A stretch of DNA of 64,000 nucleotides from Flavobacteriaceae bacterium (GTDB taxonomy: Bacteria; Bacteroidota; Bacteroidia; Flavobacteriales; Flavobacteriaceae), in the NCBI GenBank assembly GCA_947457615.1, contig CANGWK010000012.1, positions 1 through 64,000 of the forward strand. The letters run 5' to 3'. Each line of letters opens with the position of its first letter. Within the stretch, counting starts at the first letter, position 1. The translations under genes were made by a program, and so were the position numbers. Positions 43,947 to 53,428 of the stretch are shown here, in pieces. The notes below the pieces were generated by a model. The model was not told the DNA's origin. It did not search any database and was given only the letters and a program-made list of their open reading frames with translations.

Positions 43947-46900
43947 ATGAAAACAAAACTACTTACCCTAATCCTACTAATTGCGTGTTTTACAATGTTT
44001 GGAAAACCAGTAGATGAAACAAGAGCCAAAACCGTTGGACTCTATTTTTTACAAAACAAAACCAATTCTACTTTATTAAAGGATGCTAAAAATTTGCAGC
44101 TAACTTATAAAGTTACCGCAACAATTGGCGATGCTTCAGAAGAACGAACTATGTTTTATGTATTCAATGTGGATAATGTTGGATATATAATTGTTTCTGG
44201 TGATGATACGGTAATTCCAATTTTAGCATATTCAGATAGTGGGAATTTTGATATAGGGAATATACCACCAGCTTTAAATGAATGGATTGTAGGATATAAG
44301 AAAGAAATGATTTCTATACTTAATCAAAATGTTAAAGCAACAGATGAAATTGATGAGTTGTGGAGTATACAAAATACTAAAAAGAGTAGTAATACAGCAT
44401 TAACAACAAATTTTGTTCTTCCTTTAATTCAGACTAAATGGGGTCAAGGGCAATATTATAATGATGATTGTCCAACAGGAACACCCACAGGATGTGTTGC
44501 AACAGCTATGGCGCAAATAATGAAAAAATGGAATTATCCTGCAACTGGTTCTGGTTTTCATTCCTACACTCACCCACTATTTGGTCCTTTGAATTCAAAC
44601 TTCGCTACTTGGGCTTATCAATGGTCTTCTATGCCTATTCAACTAAATGTCCCAAATAGCGAAGTATCTCATTTAATGAGTGATTGTGGCATTAGTGTTG
44701 ACATGAACTATAGTACTACATCAGTTGGAAGTACGTCTCTTATTTCATTACATAGTCCAAACCCTCAAGCAAATGCAGAGTATGCTCTAAAAACTTATTT
44801 TGATTATGATTCTAGCATACACAGTATTAATAAATATAATAATTCTTTAGATAATTATCCCGACCCTGAATGGATATCTATATTAAAAGCTGAACTTGAT
44901 GCGGGCAGACCTGTATTATACGGTGCAAAAGACACTAACCCAACTAATGGTGGTCATGCATTCGTTTGTGACGGTTATGATTCTAATGATTTTTTTCATT
45001 TTAATTGGGGATGGGATGGGTTAGCCAGTACAGCAAATGATTATTTTTATATTGGTTCATTAAATCCAAATCCTAATGGAACTATCTATCACTGGAATGA
45101 CAATAATCAAATGGTAATAAGCATTAAACCATCAACAAGTGTAGAAAGCAATAATTTAGTATTAAATAGCTCTGTTACACCTTCTTTATCAACTATAAAC
45201 TATGGTAATGCTTTTTCAGTTTCAACAAATGTAATTAATATTGGAACAACTAACTTTTCAGGGGATTACATGATGGGTGTTTTTGACAGTAATTATAATT
45301 TAATAGATACTGTTCAAACAAAAATAAATTATTCTTTATTAGCAGGAAATACTTATGCTAGTAATTTAATTTTCTCAACAAGTGGGTTATTCTCTGTTCT
45401 TCCTGGAACCTATTATTTAGGGTTTTACTATAGAACAACTAGTGGTAATTGGAAATTAATACAAAACTCTGGGAGTTATACAAATTTCACACAAATTAAT
45501 GTTATTAATTATAATGATATTGAACTTTACTCTGCCATAAGTATTTCTCCAAGTGCAACAACAGTAACTCAAGGTCAAAGCGCCAGTTTCAATGTAAATG
45601 TGAAAAACTGGGGTACATCATCTTATATTGGTTCTTATAATTTAAGTTTATATAATCTTGACGGTACCGTAGCTCAAAATTTAGGAACACTATCAGATAG
45701 TAATGGTTTACAAGTAAATAATCATTATGTGTCACCACTAACTTTTAGCACCTCTTCTATTAGTGTTAGTCCTGGTACTTATTTGGTAATTTTACAATAT
45801 AGTTCAGGGAGTAATTGGTTAATTGCAGGTTCAACTTTCTATCAAAATCCAATTATAATTACTATACTTCCAGCTCCTTTAAGTCTAGATATTTATGAAG
45901 TAAATGATGATGAAACACATGCTTATAATTTACCTGTAAATTTTATAGGAAATAATGCTAACGTTAATACTTCGGGTTCAAATATTCATATTTCAAATAA
46001 TGTAGATTACTATAAAATCATATTGCAACCTGGATATAATTATACTATTAGCCCAAGACTACATGATAGTTTCAATAGCGGAAATGGAAACACATACTCT
46101 GTAGATGCTAAATTTTTTACCAATGATGGTGTTACACCTTTAGGCCCCTTTGAAGATACATATCCAAATAATAGTTTCTTTGTTAATAATGGAGGAACTA
46201 TTCAATTTTTAGTAAATAATACCTTCGCAGACAAAATAGGCACCTATTTACTAGATGTAAATATTACAAGGTCATTACCTCAAACGGTAATCAGCCAAGT
46301 CTATGGCGGTGGCGGTAATTCGGGTGCACCTTATGCTAACGATTTTATTGAATTGTTTAATAGAGGTACTTTAGCCCAAAACCTAAATGGTTGGTCGGTG
46401 CAATGTACTTCTGCTACTGGTCCAACTACGTCTTGGTTTCCAATCAACTTGCCTAATGTTACTTTACAACCAGGACAATACTTTTTAATACAAGGCACAG
46501 GAGGAACTAATGGCGTCGCATTACCAACAGCAGACTTAACAAGCACTGCTTCACTAAGTGCTACAGCAGGAAAAGTAATTTTAGTAAGTAGTACCACTGC
46601 CGAAACTACTGCTAACCCAACAGGTTCTCAAATTATTGATAAAGTGGGTTATGGTAGTACAGCTACTGGTTATGAAGGGACTGGTCCAACAGGAGTGCTT
46701 TCAAATACTACCGCTGCCCTAAGAAATTTAGGAGGATGCACAGACACAGATAACAACGCATCAGATTTTACAATTGGAACACCTACTCCAAGAAATTCTG
46801 CTTCTCCATTTAATACTTGTAGCAGTTTATCTGTAAGTCAAAATACACTTGAAACAGTTACTCTTTATCCAAATCCAACAAATTCTAAAGTATTCTTTGA

Positions 46901-47087
46901 TAACACTAATTCTAATTTTAAAGAAGTGTCTATTTATAATTATCTAGGTCAAGAAGTGTCTACAACTAGTTTTACAACTTCAATTCAAAATCAAGAAATT
47001 GATATGAGTAATCTAGCTACAGGTATTTATGTTTTAAAATTCAATAGTGGTGAATCAATTAAATCAGTAAAGGTTATTAAACAATAA
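43947..47087 (+). CDS. C10 (streptopain-like) cysteine protease with lamin-tail and T9SS domains
   Basis: The 1,046-residue secreted protease has a signal peptide (KTKLLTLILLIACFTMFG), a Spi-like prodomain (to about 130), and a C10 catalytic domain with Cys183 (TGTPTGCVATAMAQIM) and His337 (GGHAFVCDGYD, then FHFNWGWDG). Two CARDB-like beta modules follow (about 385-620), then a lamin-tail-like domain (about 740-900; NDFIELFNRGT) and a T9SS type A sorting domain (LYPNPTNSKVF to KVIKQ). It should be exported and could degrade host or environmental proteins. It is the cargo nearest the tRNA. The upstream TTG at 43920 was rejected. Confidence 0.92.
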   Translation: MKTKLLTLILLIACFTMFGKPVDETRAKTVGLYFLQNKTNSTLLKDAKNLQLTYKVTATIGDASEERTMFYVFNVDNVGYIIVSGDDTVIPILAYSDSGNFDIGNIPPALNEWIVGYKKEMISILNQNVKATDEIDELWSIQNTKKSSNTALTTNFVLPLIQTKWGQGQYYNDDCPTGTPTGCVATAMAQIMKKWNYPATGSGFHSYTHPLFGPLNSNFATWAYQWSSMPIQLNVPNSEVSHLMSDCGISVDMNYSTTSVGSTSLISLHSPNPQANAEYALKTYFDYDSSIHSINKYNNSLDNYPDPEWISILKAELDAGRPVLYGAKDTNPTNGGHAFVCDGYDSNDFFHFNWGWDGLASTANDYFYIGSLNPNPNGTIYHWNDNNQMVISIKPSTSVESNNLVLNSSVTPSLSTINYGNAFSVSTNVINIGTTNFSGDYMMGVFDSNYNLIDTVQTKINYSLLAGNTYASNLIFSTSGLFSVLPGTYYLGFYYRTTSGNWKLIQNSGSYTNFTQINVINYNDIELYSAISISPSATTVTQGQSASFNVNVKNWGTSSYIGSYNLSLYNLDGTVAQNLGTLSDSNGLQVNNHYVSPLTFSTSSISVSPGTYLVILQYSSGSNWLIAGSTFYQNPIIITILPAPLSLDIYEVNDDETHAYNLPVNFIGNNANVNTSGSNIHISNNVDYYKIILQPGYNYTISPRLHDSFNSGNGNTYSVDAKFFTNDGVTPLGPFEDTYPNNSFFVNNGGTIQFLVNNTFADKIGTYLLDVNITRSLPQTVISQVYGGGGNSGAPYANDFIELFNRGTLAQNLNGWSVQCTSATGPTTSWFPINLPNVTLQPGQYFLIQGTGGTNGVALPTADLTSTASLSATAGKVILVSSTTAETTANPTGSQIIDKVGYGSTATGYEGTGPTGVLSNTTAALRNLGGCTDTDNNASDFTIGTPTPRNSASPFNTCSSLSVSQNTLETVTLYPNPTNSKVFFDNTNSNFKEVSIYNYLGQEVSTTSFTTSIQNQEIDMSNLATGIYVLKFNSGESIKSVKVIKQ

Positions 47088-47112
47088 AAACCCTGTTAAT
47101 TTAATAAAATTG

Positions 47113-47138
47113 ATGCCTCACTATTGTGGGGCATTTTT
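47113..47138 (+). terminator. Terminator of the C10 protease gene
   Basis: ATGCCTCAC pairs with GTGGGGCAT (one T-G pair) around TATT, followed by TTTTAGTTTTT. Confidence 0.88.
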
Positions 47139-47708
47139 AGTTTTTATATTATTACGACCTAATTAATCTGCACAAATTCCTCATTTACAACAATCATTCA
47201 AAATTCAATTGAACACAATTTACCTATTGAGAGCAGAAAAACAATTAGCATCAATTGTGATGATACTGAAAACGAAAATTTTTTGCACAAAAAATAAAAA
47301 AGTGCACTTGATTTGATTACTTTTTTTTAAACTAAATTCTAAAGAAGCAGAGGTAAACAAAATCATTACTCAAAAAGAAAACTCAAATAAGTAAATAATC
47401 GTTCGATTATATGCAACATATTTTTAGGGGGAGGTTGAGTTGTTTTTAGTGGTCTTTTACACCACTTAATTGTTTGGGGGAGGATTTTTGGCATTATTTT
47501 GTTGTTTTAAACGATTTCACTTAATATTTAGACACTACTTTTGAGCCAATAAAATTTCTTAATACAAGAATTTTCCTTTAAACTCAAAATCGAGTAATTA
47601 GTAAAAAAAATACTTATCTATTTAATTTTTAATAAGTTGCTTTGCGCTTTTTTAAAATTAATTGCTATTTTCGTGTCAATAAACTTTTATAATAAAAACA
47701 ACAACATT
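47139..47708. other. Gene-free stretch with G-rich direct repeats around a hairpin
   Basis: No coding sequence is supported. At about 47426-47496, AGGGGGAGG and TGGGGGAGG flank the hairpin AGTGGT cttttac ACCACT (47449-47467). Near the right end, TTG (47641-47643) and TATTTTCG about 22 bp later form a plausible, one-mismatch promoter for the helix-turn-helix gene. Confidence 0.5.
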
Positions 47709-48005
47709 ATGTCTATTAAAAGAAACTTAAAAAGTGATATTATCCAAATGAGAAATGAGGGAAAGTCTTATAGAGAAATTCAAAAAATTCTTAATTGTTC
47801 AAGAGGAACTATAAACTATCATTGTCGAATTACGGGTATGGTAGATACGGGTAAAAAAAAATATGCGCTTGATAATGATATGAAAAAAATTATTGCCGAA
47901 TACTGCAAGACTCATTCTTTAGTTGCTACTGCAAGAGCATTTAAACTTTCTTTATCTACAATAAACAATTACAAGAATTATCAAGCAACTGAACAAACAG
48001 TCTAA
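47709..48005 (+). CDS. Small helix-turn-helix protein
   Basis: A 98-residue basic protein with two helix-turn-helix-like segments: DIIQMRNEGKSYREIQKIL followed by CSRGTINYHC, and AEYCKTHSLVATARAFKLS followed by LSTINNYK. This resembles the resolvase/transposase-type homeodomain fold and suggests a DNA-binding regulator of the element. The frame opens at 47637, but the ATG at 47709 (MSIKRNL) fits the domain. Confidence 0.7.
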   Translation: MSIKRNLKSDIIQMRNEGKSYREIQKILNCSRGTINYHCRITGMVDTGKKKYALDNDMKKIIAEYCKTHSLVATARAFKLSLSTINNYKNYQATEQTV

Positions 48006-48351
48006 ATTAAAAAGAATAATTCTCTAAAACTATTTGCCAAAATTGCTAAAAGAGCGTATTAGGTATCGAAAAAAAAATAAAAGGTGAACCATTACGGAAC
48101 ACCTTTTTTTTTGTTCAAATAGTTTTCCACAGGCATTGTAGATTTCTACTACCCCAAAGATAATTATTGTTAATTAAAAATAATTATAGATAAAATCTAT
48201 TATTATTTATTTTTTTATTACTTTTGACTATTATTTTTATCATTTTCCGTTGAAAATAAGCAAAACAAAACGTTTGCAAAACAAATTAAAAAGAGTGTAA
48301 ACGTTTGGAATATATAATAATACTTATTAATGTGTTTTAAAACTTTTTATT
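48006..48351. other. 346-bp gap with a terminator and AT-rich tract
   Basis: AAAAGGTG (about 48079-48086) pairs with CACCTTTT around an inner CC/GG pair, followed by a long T-run to 48112: an intrinsic terminator for the helix-turn-helix gene. The rest is very AT-rich; no clear promoter for the gene at 48352 was found. Confidence 0.6.
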
Positions 48352-48726
48352 ATGCTACAAGAAAAGAAAAAAAGGGTCTGCCCACAATCAAAAATCGAGT
48401 TTGTCCCAAGAAGGTCTAACCAGATATTTATCAGTAGTATCGCGAGAAAAAATTATCACAACAATATCAATAATACAATCAGAAAAAATATGGCATATAT
48501 TAATAAGCCACTGATGAAAAACTTCAAAGTTTTTTCTGAATTATTGTCAGATAAGGATGAAGGGATATTTCACAACGAATTTTTACTTGGTAAAGGGGTT
48601 TCATTTGAAGTTTTTACTAATCTGAAAGAGTACAAAGATGGTATTGCTTATGCGGTATTTGAATTTTGGTATATTAAAGTTGATAATTTTCATTATAAAG
48701 TAAAAAGATATGATAGACGTAAATAG
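48352..48726 (+). CDS. Protein resembling a degenerate zinc-ribbon family
   Basis: A 124-residue basic protein. The start (RVCPQSKIEFVPRRSNQIF, then SIARKNYHNNINN) follows the pattern of Bacteroidota proteins with a CxxC...F.P.R.NQ.F.S..CR zinc ribbon, but only one Cys remains, so zinc binding is probably lost. The C-terminal half (LLGKGVSFEVFT, YAVFEFWYIKVDNFHYKV) is beta-rich. Function unknown. It overlaps the next gene by 17 bp. Confidence 0.6.
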   Translation: MLQEKKKRVCPQSKIEFVPRRSNQIFISSIARKNYHNNINNTIRKNMAYINKPLMKNFKVFSELLSDKDEGIFHNEFLLGKGVSFEVFTNLKEYKDGIAYAVFEFWYIKVDNFHYKVKRYDRRK

Positions 48727-48904
48727 GAACCCCCTTCGTATTTTACCTGCAGAACATATTGCATTTAAAGATTTTGATTATGCAGTTGGAGTTGAAAAAA
48801 AAAATAAACTACTTGAAAAAGCGATTTTTGGGTTAATTACAGCAGGCGTTTTAGTGTTAATATATTATGTTATTAAAGATGCAGAATCAAGAAATAAAAA
48901 ATAA
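48710..48904 (+). CDS. Small single-span membrane protein
   Basis: A 64-residue protein with one C-terminal membrane helix (AIFGLITAGVLVLIYYVI). No family is recognised. It overlaps both neighbouring genes, so the three are translated from one transcript. Confidence 0.55.
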   Translation: MIDVNRNPLRILPAEHIAFKDFDYAVGVEKKNKLLEKAIFGLITAGVLVLIYYVIKDAESRNKK

Positions 48905-49085
48905 AGTAAAAATTGGTAGTATGAGCCAAATGTTTAAAGATGAAATTTTTAAAAGCAATTTCTTAAAGACAACTTTATATATCGGAGGTGGAGTCGTTGG
49001 ATTATTTGCTTTAGGAATTGTATTTAAAGCGATGCACTATACAGCATATAATTTTAAATTATTAAGCAGAACATTTAAATCATAA
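48867..49085 (+). CDS. Small single-span membrane protein
   Basis: A 72-residue protein with one membrane helix (LYIGGGVVGLFALGIVFKAM). Starts at Met5 (48879) or at MSQMF (48921) are also possible and would shorten or remove the overlap with the previous gene. No family is recognised. The serine recombinase gene follows 4 bp later. Confidence 0.55.
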   Translation: MLLKMQNQEIKNKVKIGSMSQMFKDEIFKSNFLKTTLYIGGGVVGLFALGIVFKAMHYTAYNFKLLSRTFKS

Positions 49086-49089
49086 ATTT

Positions 49090-49677
49090 ATGGAATCAGA
49101 AAATAAATTAAATAAGAAAATTGCCCTTTACTGCCGCGTTTCAACCCAAAGTCAAACAACAGAAAACCAAAAGATTAGGTTATTGCAATACGCCACAGAT
49201 AACAAATTAAAATACGACCTCTATGATGAGGTTGAGTCCACTCGTAAAACCCGACCAATAAAACAGGCGGTGCTATCAAAATTACGTTCTGGAGAATATT
49301 CTGCTGTTATAGTTTTTAAACTTGATAGATGGGCAAGAAGTTCCCGTGAATTACTATTAGAGATTCAAGAACTTGTTGATAAAGGTATTGGCTTTATTTC
49401 AGTTTCTGACAACCTTGATTTTACAAGTTCTGTTGGTAGGCTTCATTTCCATATTTTGTCTGCCTTCAGCGAATTTGAACGCTCATTAATCTCTGAGCGT
49501 ACGAAAGAAGGATTAATGAGGGCTAGAAGCCAAAATAAACAGTTAGGAAGACCAAAAGGCAGTAAAGACTCTAAACCTCGCCCTAAAAGCGGCTATATGC
49601 TTCGAGAAGTTCGCAAAAGAAAAAAAGTGGACGAAGTGAAGAACATTTATCTGCCAATTGAGAATTATATGAAGTAA
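49090..49677 (+). CDS. Serine recombinase (resolvase/invertase family)
   Basis: A 195-residue small serine recombinase. The catalytic Ser18 lies in ALYCRVSTQSQ, with conserved VFKLDRWARSS and SEFERSLISERTKEGL (the long helix) and GRPKGSKD at the hinge. The C-terminal region is shorter and more basic than a full helix-turn-helix. It could resolve multimers or invert a segment; no crossover sites were recognised nearby. It is the last gene of the plus-strand group. Confidence 0.92.
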   Translation: MESENKLNKKIALYCRVSTQSQTTENQKIRLLQYATDNKLKYDLYDEVESTRKTRPIKQAVLSKLRSGEYSAVIVFKLDRWARSSRELLLEIQELVDKGIGFISVSDNLDFTSSVGRLHFHILSAFSEFERSLISERTKEGLMRARSQNKQLGRPKGSKDSKPRPKSGYMLREVRKRKKVDEVKNIYLPIENYMK

Positions 49678-49774
49678 TATTTGATGATATGGAGGGATTT
49701 AATTTCCTCTCCAAAAACTTTGTTTATCAAATCAATTAAGATTCAAAATCAATTTCAGGCAATATATATTTTAC

Positions 49775-52147
49775 TTAAGGTACATCACTATTGGTTTTTT
49801 CAACTTCGCCCATTTTATGAAATCTTAAATATTCCCTAAAGAAAATTTCACCCATATAACTTGCCTCTTCTACGTCAATTTGATTAAAGATACTACTACT
49901 TAAATCACAGTCAAAAACATCATTTAAATCTGTAATTATTGGAATGTCTTTTATTGATTTATGAATATATCGTTTATCAAATTCGGATGCTCCAACATCA
50001 AAACTAACCACTTCCTTTTTATCAATCATAGCGATTAATTCGGATTTTAACTGCTTTATTGCGTCTTCGTTTTTCGTAATTTCTATTTTGTAAAAATTAT
50101 AGTCTGCACCAATAACATCACCTAATAATAAAAATAATTGCTTTGCGGTTTCCCTATTAATAACAAGTCTATTTAGTTGTTTCAACTCTCGTTCATATTT
50201 TAGAATAATATTTTGCGAAAATCCATTTTGTTGTTTTTGATTTAACGGAATTGCCTTAATTGTTACGCTCTTTATAGGAGTAGTATATAGAGGGTAAAGG
50301 TTAAGTTGATTCCGTTTTGTTCTTCGTTGACCTGTACACAAAAAATTAAACGTTTTTATAATTGAAATGCTCAACAGATTGTTTTGTTTACGTCCTATAA
50401 TTCTAAATCCATTCAAATAACTATAATCATCATTTGCAATTCGCTCGTATAATAAATGAAACAGTTCATTATTATTAATATTTGTGTTTATGGTTCCTCT
50501 AGCTTTATTCAAAGCAATTATAAATTGTATTTTAGTTTTAAAATTGATTACATTTATTAAATCAAAATCACGCTTTTTAGGTGCGTTATTAAAAGTTTTA
50601 GGCTGATATTTAGTAAACCTTAAATACAAAGCCCTAACGTTAAAAACATAATTACTGTTCTCTCTAATATGTTTTATGATTAAATATACGTGGTTGCGTT
50701 TTAATGGCTTTTTGTTTAAAAAAAATAAACAATCAAACATTGTGTTGCATTTTTGAATAAAAGAGCTGTAATCGACCTCTAAATCAGTTAAATCAAAACT
50801 TGCCTTATGATATTCAAACGTGTCAGTATAGAATCTAAATCCATTTGCCTCGCCTTTTATGGATGATTTAGTAAAATGGTGTTTTACTATTAATTCTAAA
50901 CCGTTTGGTATAGAATCGATATATCCACGATTTAAAGATTTATTGCTTAAGGCAAAACTTTCTCTAACTATTGGATTATTTAACTCCTTATAACCAAAAT
51001 CACAGTTTTGGTCTACTTTTAATAATTTTGGTTTAATTTTATCATCTATAAAAAATAAGGCATCGTGAAGTCTTGCTCCTCGTTTCAAATCATTATTAAT
51101 ATAAAAACTACGAATTGCCAAATCCTCGTATTTAGTCATATAACTATAAAATAATCTCTTACTATCGTGAGTTAATGTTATAAGTTTGTTGCATTGATTT
51201 TCAGTATAACCACAGGACAAAAAAAAGTTTTTAGTTTCCTCGATTGTTTTATACTTTCCACTATTGCAAAACTTATTAAATAATATCTTTGCCTCGCTTC
51301 TAGTTATGTTCCTTGACTTCATTAAATTATTATAAACGTGGTCTTTCAAACACGCATTTATTATTAAATCTAAAAAGGTTGGAAAAGCACTTTTTATGTC
51401 ACACTCTATTATTTTAAAAGGTGCTAAAGGTCTTAATTGTCTTGACATTTTCGATAAAGGGTTGAACTCTCTATTATCTTTATTAGAAATTATAAAATGT
51501 TTAGTTGAAAGGTTTAATTCCTTACATATTAAAAATAAAATCCCATAGTACCATTGAGAAACAAGTGTGAACTCGTTAATATTAATTTTTTTTAGTTTGC
51601 GTCCATCGATTTCAGCATACTTTTTATCCAAATAATTTCGGTCAAATTTATAATGTTCAGTGGGTAGTTTCTCACCAGTATTTATATAATGATTGAGGTA
51701 ATTAATATGCTGATGATGTCCAAAATGTTCTGAATTAAAAAAATGCGCACTTTGAACAATTAACCAACAATGACGAAATAGATGTTGGTTTTTTAATTTA
51801 TAAAATTTAACGTCTATTTCACGTATTGCAGTGTACGGAGTAAGATTATTTGCGTCTAAAAACCCCTTAACCATTGTAAGTGTGTAATAACTGTCCTTAA
51901 TTTTATCCGTGAATATTTCAGAATAAAAATAAGCCATAGCCAAAAGTGTTATTTCTGAAAAAGAAGTACCGAAACCGCTTTTATTGTCGCCTCTCATTTC
52001 GTTTAAAGCATCAATAAAATTTTGTTCGATATTTGACGAAATACGATTTTGTATGTCGACTTTTAAATTAGAATCATTAAAAAAATCTAACTTAATCCAT
52101 TCAGGAATATAGGTTTTTGGCACGGCTGATTGTTGTGCCGTGTCCAT
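49775..52147 (-). CDS. Large protein with polymerase-palm-like motifs, probable element replicase
   Basis: A 790-residue protein without a named family. Two short motifs resemble the catalytic carboxylates of template-dependent polymerases: IIECDIKSAFPTF (Asp250, like motif A DxxSxYP of DNA polymerases) and ARLHDALFFID (His361-Asp362, like the HD of family A motif C), 112 residues apart. It sits downstream of the excisionase-like gene in a minus-strand int-unknown-xis-X order, the position where integrative elements often keep a replication gene. A role as replicase is a hypothesis; no fingers motif was identified. Confidence 0.5.
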   Translation of the reverse strand: MDTAQQSAVPKTYIPEWIKLDFFNDSNLKVDIQNRISSNIEQNFIDALNEMRGDNKSGFGTSFSEITLLAMAYFYSEIFTDKIKDSYYTLTMVKGFLDANNLTPYTAIREIDVKFYKLKNQHLFRHCWLIVQSAHFFNSEHFGHHQHINYLNHYINTGEKLPTEHYKFDRNYLDKKYAEIDGRKLKKININEFTLVSQWYYGILFLICKELNLSTKHFIISNKDNREFNPLSKMSRQLRPLAPFKIIECDIKSAFPTFLDLIINACLKDHVYNNLMKSRNITRSEAKILFNKFCNSGKYKTIEETKNFFLSCGYTENQCNKLITLTHDSKRLFYSYMTKYEDLAIRSFYINNDLKRGARLHDALFFIDDKIKPKLLKVDQNCDFGYKELNNPIVRESFALSNKSLNRGYIDSIPNGLELIVKHHFTKSSIKGEANGFRFYTDTFEYHKASFDLTDLEVDYSSFIQKCNTMFDCLFFLNKKPLKRNHVYLIIKHIRENSNYVFNVRALYLRFTKYQPKTFNNAPKKRDFDLINVINFKTKIQFIIALNKARGTINTNINNNELFHLLYERIANDDYSYLNGFRIIGRKQNNLLSISIIKTFNFLCTGQRRTKRNQLNLYPLYTTPIKSVTIKAIPLNQKQQNGFSQNIILKYERELKQLNRLVINRETAKQLFLLLGDVIGADYNFYKIEITKNEDAIKQLKSELIAMIDKKEVVSFDVGASEFDKRYIHKSIKDIPIITDLNDVFDCDLSSSIFNQIDVEEASYMGEIFFREYLRFHKMGEVEKTNSDVP

Positions 52148-52244
52148 AACCTAATTGTTAAATAACAGTGAGAAGTATTTCACTAAATAATTAATCGAGG
52201 AAATTTTATGAGAATTTCGATGTAGTTTAAAATTACTCATAATC

Positions 52245-52529
52245 TTAACCGTTAATAAGTTTAAGACTTGCTTCAATTTCAGAGCGCAAAAAAAACACCC
52301 TATTACTCCCTTCCATTCCGTACACCTTTAAAATCTTTGATTTCCTATAGTTATCAACAGTTTTAAGGCATATTCCATACCGTTCTGAAACTTGATTTCG
52401 GCTCAGGTATTCATTAGGGGGGACGGATTTGAAATGTTTTAGAAATTCATCTAATTGGATTTTAATCCCACTATTGATTTCTGATTGAAGTTGTTCAGGG
52501 CTGTACTGAATGAATTGAATTGTTGCCAT
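52245..52529 (-). CDS. Excisionase-like helix-turn-helix protein
   Basis: A 94-residue protein with a MerR/excisionase-type winged helix: YLSRNQVSERYGICLKTVDNYRKS, then ILKVYGMEGSNRVFFLRSEIEASL. It matches the helix_turn_helix_17 type common in Bacteroidota mobile elements and probably controls excision or the genes next to it. It lies between the polymerase-like gene and the 285-aa gene. Confidence 0.82.
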   Translation of the reverse strand: MATIQFIQYSPEQLQSEINSGIKIQLDEFLKHFKSVPPNEYLSRNQVSERYGICLKTVDNYRKSKILKVYGMEGSNRVFFLRSEIEASLKLING

Positions 52530-52570
52530 AAATTTGTGAATTTTTTAGTTTCACAAATTTTATGACCGCA

Positions 52571-53428
52571 TTAATTCCGAAGTTCTGACGTTTTTTCCGA
52601 TATATCGGAATCATCAGGATAGAACTTATCCTTAATTTTATAGTATCTTGTTAGTCTTGTTGCAGTATCAGTTTTTTTGCTGAATGATGCTTTTTCAGTA
52701 AAATCTTCATATTCTTTTTGGGTTAGAAAATTATTTTCTTTTAGAAAAAGCATAAAAGATAAATGAGGGTATTTTTTTCTAATCAGATTTTCCTTCTCAC
52801 TAATCATTTTTTGAAAAATAAAGCTATAATCTAGAAATTTATCGGTGAGACCATCTGCCCAATCTTTAAAAACATTATATGCTCGATTGTCGTCACAATT
52901 AAAAATTTGCGGAAATGGATTTTGATTTTTTTGTTTATCTTCTGAGGATGAAAAAATACTACAATCAATATTAGAACAATCAAATTCTATTTCATTACAA
53001 ATAGATAGAAAATCAATATTGTATTTGAGGCAACAATATTGTATTTTATTGACCATCAAATTATAAAGATAATGAGTTATAATTATCAAATTATATTCTG
53101 TTGACAATGACTTATCAGTAATAGGAGATTGAAAAAGTAATTTGGCATATTCAGGGTTTTTGAAAAAATGATTTAAATCCTTTAATTCATAGAGGTAGAA
53201 TTTTATTTTATCATTTTTTCCATCAGATGATGCTAAGAGATTTTTATTTAATTCTTCAGTAAATGGCTTTATAAATTTTTCTACTGAATTGATGTCAATA
53301 TTAAGCAAAACGACAGAAAGCATACGGTTTCTTTTTTTAAGTAGGTCATCAATAGATATCCATTCGTCGGATTCTATAGATATCTCTGAAAGTGCAGCAT
53401 AAAGTTTTTTAAAGGCTTTAGTTTTCAT
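52571..53428 (-). CDS. Protein of unknown function next to the integrase
   Basis: A 285-residue, Cys-containing charged protein. The segment FPQIFNCDDNRAYNVFKDW followed by LDYSFIFQKM resembles a module recalled from proteins of other Bacteroidota integrative elements; no name is known. It overlaps the integrase gene by 11 bp, so the two are cotranscribed and perhaps linked in integration control. Confidence 0.6.
   Translation of the reverse strand: MKTKAFKKLYAALSEISIESDEWISIDDLLKKRNRMLSVVLLNIDINSVEKFIKPFTEELNKNLLASSDGKNDKIKFYLYELKDLNHFFKNPEYAKLLFQSPITDKSLSTEYNLIIITHYLYNLMVNKIQYCCLKYNIDFLSICNEIEFDCSNIDCSIFSSSEDKQKNQNPFPQIFNCDDNRAYNVFKDWADGLTDKFLDYSFIFQKMISEKENLIRKKYPHLSFMLFLKENNFLTQKEYEDFTEKASFSKKTDTATRLTRYYKIKDKFYPDDSDISEKTSELRN

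Noticed and set aside
49775..52147. Reverse transcriptase or retron
   Set aside because: No YxDD motif was seen and no msr/msd-like RNA was recognised beside the gene; the motif pair fits a DNA-polymerase-like palm better.
52206..52242. TTATGAG/CTCATAA inverted repeat beside the excisionase stop
   Set aside because: Only 7 bp with a 23-bp spacer in AT-rich DNA; could arise by chance.
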